Positions 5,475 through 6,750 of a stretch of 6,750 nt of DNA are shown piece by piece. The stretch spans positions 1-6,750 of the forward strand of contig WFOX01000179.1 of NCBI GenBank assembly GCA_015487905.1, written 5' to 3'. Every line of letters starts with the position of its first letter. The first letter of the stretch is position 1. Source of the stretch: Mariprofundales bacterium (GTDB taxonomy: Bacteria; Pseudomonadota; Zetaproteobacteria; Mariprofundales; S012-25). The notes beneath the pieces are model-generated. The model made no database searches, was not told where the DNA came from, and saw nothing but the letters and a program-made list of their open reading frames with translations. The position numbers and the translations under genes are program-made.

Positions 5475-5532
5475 TAGCGGGAACGCCTGCAATCCGTTTG
5501 CAAAAATCAGGATAGACGGAAGCGTCCAGAAT

Positions 5533-6255
5533 CTACGCCTGCTTATTCAGGAAAAACTGCATCTTCGTGTCGCCGATCTCAATCACATCGCCGTCATTCA
5601 AACGACGTGGCTCTTCGTCCACGGTCTCGCCATTCACTTTCGGCTTCGTGAAGCCTTCCACATAGGCGATGAAGTAGCCGTTCGGACGGCGCGTGATCGC
5701 GGCGGCCTGCTTGCCGACCATGAGGCCTTTTACGCGAATCCGGCAATGGTCGTCCTTGCCGATCGTGGTGAGCGAGGCCGAAAGCTCAATCGTGCGCCCG
5801 GCAAGCGGCCCGGAAATAATGCGCACCTCACCGAGCGGAAGTTTGACGCGTGTGCTTTGCGCGGCCTTGGGCTTCACGCCTGCGGCCTGCGCGCGTTGCG
5901 GCGTGAGCACCACGGTCTTTTCCAGCTCCTCCTCTTCAGGCTCGGGCGCAGGCTGCGGCGCTTGCTGGTCCTCCACGAAGATCAAGGTGTGCTTGCCGAC
6001 CGTGATGCGGTCGCCGTGCTTGAGCACATGCTTCGTGATGCGCTCGCCGTTCACATAGGTGCCGTTCGTGCTGTTCAGATCTTCCAGCACGAGCTTGGAA
6101 CCCACGCGCACCACACGCGCATGCCTGCCGCTTACGGCGAGATTGTCAATCTGGATCGTGTTGCCGGGCTTGCGCCCGATCGTGATCTCATCGCCTTCCA
6201 ACATATACTCGCCGATGACGGCATCGCGGAACTTGAGAATCATCTTTGCAGCCAT
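5533..6255 (-). CDS. Protein with two FHA domains
   Basis: The product has 240 residues and is a phosphothreonine-recognition adaptor, expected in the cytoplasm. The N-terminal FHA domain (about 5-94) is canonical: IGRKPGN at 26-32, VSGRHARV at 41-48, LNSTNGTYVNGERI at 60-73, and a final strand at 84-94. A linker (95-140) is rich in Pro, Gln and Glu and contains EEEELEKTVVLTP (107-119), an acidic patch followed by Thr. The C-terminal region (about 142-237) has a second FHA fold with IGKDD at 165-169, VNGETV at 207-212 and DGDVIEIG at 221-228. The usual S-R-x-H segment there reads VGKQAAAI (180-187), so the Ser and His are gone. The start at 6255 is supported by AGGAGGG eight bases upstream. 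It follows the phosphatase gene by 21 bases and must share its transcript. FHA/PP2C pairs act in Ser/Thr-kinase signalling, including control of type VI secretion in some bacteria; nothing here ties this one to secretion. Confidence 0.92.
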   Translation of the reverse strand: MAAKMILKFRDAVIGEYMLEGDEITIGRKPGNTIQIDNLAVSGRHARVVRVGSKLVLEDLNSTNGTYVNGERITKHVLKHGDRITVGKHTLIFVEDQQAPQPAPEPEEEELEKTVVLTPQRAQAAGVKPKAAQSTRVKLPLGEVRIISGPLAGRTIELSASLTTIGKDDHCRIRVKGLMVGKQAAAITRRPNGYFIAYVEGFTKPKVNGETVDEEPRRLNDGDVIEIGDTKMQFFLNKQA

Positions 6256-6263
6256 GCGCCCAT

Positions 6264-6270
6264 CCCTCCT
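6264..6270 (-). promoter_or_regulatory. Ribosome binding site of the FHA gene
   Basis: Read on the minus strand, AGGAGGG precedes the ATG at 6255 by eight bases, inside the 21-base gap after the phosphatase stop. Another ATG (6263-6261) follows it directly but is out of frame with the FHA gene. Confidence 0.8.
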
Positions 6271-6276
6271 TTCGCC

Positions 6277-6750
6277 TCAGCGCCCAAACAGGCGGCTCCA
6301 AAGCCCCGCCTTGCGGTGCACGCGCTCGGGCGTGCGCACGAGCACGACCGAGATGTTATCCGGCCCGCCTGCATCATTGGCGAGCATCACGAGGTGCTCC
6401 GCCGCCCTCTTCAAGTCTCGGCCGAACTCCACGAGCGTCAACCGGATCGCCTCATCCGGCACGACATCCGTGAGCCCGTCCGAGCACAAAAGATAGATGT
6501 CTCCGGCCTGAAAAACATCCTCCACGATGTCGGGCTCCACGCCGGGCTCCACGCCAAGCGCTTTGGTGACGAGATTCTTCATCGTGGATGCGCGCGCATC
6601 GTCGGCTGTGAGCAAACCGCGGCGCACCTGCTCCTGCACGAGCGAGTGGTCCTCGGTGATGTGCGAAAGCACATCCTTGCGCAGACGATACATGCGGGAG
6701 TCGCCCACATTCGCGGCCGACAGACGATTGCCGTAAAACAGCGCCGCCAC
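6277..6750 (-). CDS. PP2C-family Ser/Thr protein phosphatase (Stp1-like), N-terminus missing
   Basis: The C-terminal 157 residues of a metal-dependent PP2C-type phosphatase, which removes phosphate from Ser/Thr on kinase targets and often on the kinase itself. The frame is open to the window edge, and the GTG at the edge codes for an internal Val, so the start lies beyond 6750. Visible motifs, numbered from the edge: NVGDSRMYRLR (14-24), EDHSLVQEQVRRG (33-45), NLVTKALG (59-66), LLCSDGLTDVV (87-97) and GGPDNISVVLVR (128-139). Asp91 of CSDG and Asp131 of GPDN match the metal-binding aspartates of the family. The two earlier acidic motifs lie in the missing part. The protein ends soon after the fold with a short basic tail (HRKAGLWSRLFGR). 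No membrane segment is seen in the visible part. The FHA gene starts 21 bases after its stop, so they form an operon. A partner kinase is expected but is not in the window. Confidence 0.94.
   Translation of the reverse strand: MAALFYGNRLSAANVGDSRMYRLRKDVLSHITEDHSLVQEQVRRGLLTADDARASTMKNLVTKALGVEPGVEPDIVEDVFQAGDIYLLCSDGLTDVVPDEAIRLTLVEFGRDLKRAAEHLVMLANDAGGPDNISVVLVRTPERVHRKAGLWSRLFGR

Larger units (their letters stand above)
5275..5532. other. Convergent intergenic region with several palindromes
   Basis: This is the gap between the rhodanese stop and the stop of the FHA gene on the other strand. It contains no credible gene. It holds the hairpins listed separately and four TTGCAA hexamers (5331, 5381, 5392, 5498). 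No hairpin is followed by a clear T-run in either direction, so if transcription ends here the signal is not a textbook intrinsic terminator. Confidence 0.7.

Noticed and set aside
5502..5526. Intrinsic terminator of the FHA transcript (minus strand: a GACG/CGTC hairpin, then TTTTT)
   Set aside because: The stem is only 4 bp and eight bases separate it from the T-run, too weak to call.

Overview
The window looks like chromosomal DNA of a GC-rich Gram-negative bacterium. The evidence is a predicted signal-peptide-bearing outer-membrane barrel, a LolA-like periplasmic protein, strong AGGAGG-type ribosome binding sites and REP-like palindromes. The family combination is most familiar from Beta- and Gammaproteobacteria, but no marker gene here fixes the taxon, so that placement is inference.

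Left part (about 1-4447, plus strand): a tightly packed set of four genes in one probable operon. It starts with a large RND/MMPL-type inner-membrane exporter whose N-terminus lies outside the window. A LolA-like periplasmic protein follows, its start overlapping the exporter stop as TGATG. Next come an outer-membrane beta-barrel protein and a small DUF2892 (YgaP-type) two-helix membrane protein. The first three span inner membrane, periplasm and outer membrane, and the layout suggests movement of a lipid or other hydrophobic molecule across the envelope. The cargo cannot be read from the sequence.

Middle (4448-4863): 416 bases without a gene, dominated by three tandem units. Each unit is a facing pair of 9-bp, 3-nt-loop hairpins bordered by GTAG/CTAC tetranucleotides, the layout of REP/BIME elements. 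A fragment of a further copy follows. Next comes a small membrane-anchored single-domain rhodanese (4864-5274) with catalytic Cys94. In E. coli YgaP, a rhodanese domain and a DUF2892-type membrane domain are one protein; here they are two genes with the repeat cluster between them.

Convergent gap (5275-5532): no gene. It holds a long imperfect cruciform, two inverted copies of a short GAAA-loop hairpin and a cluster of TTGCAA palindromes.

Right part (5533-6750, minus strand): a PP2C-family Ser/Thr phosphatase, truncated at the window edge, followed 21 bases later by a protein with two FHA domains. This is a phospho-Ser/Thr signalling pair. Its partner kinase is not in the window, and the second FHA domain has lost the usual phosphothreonine-contacting residues.
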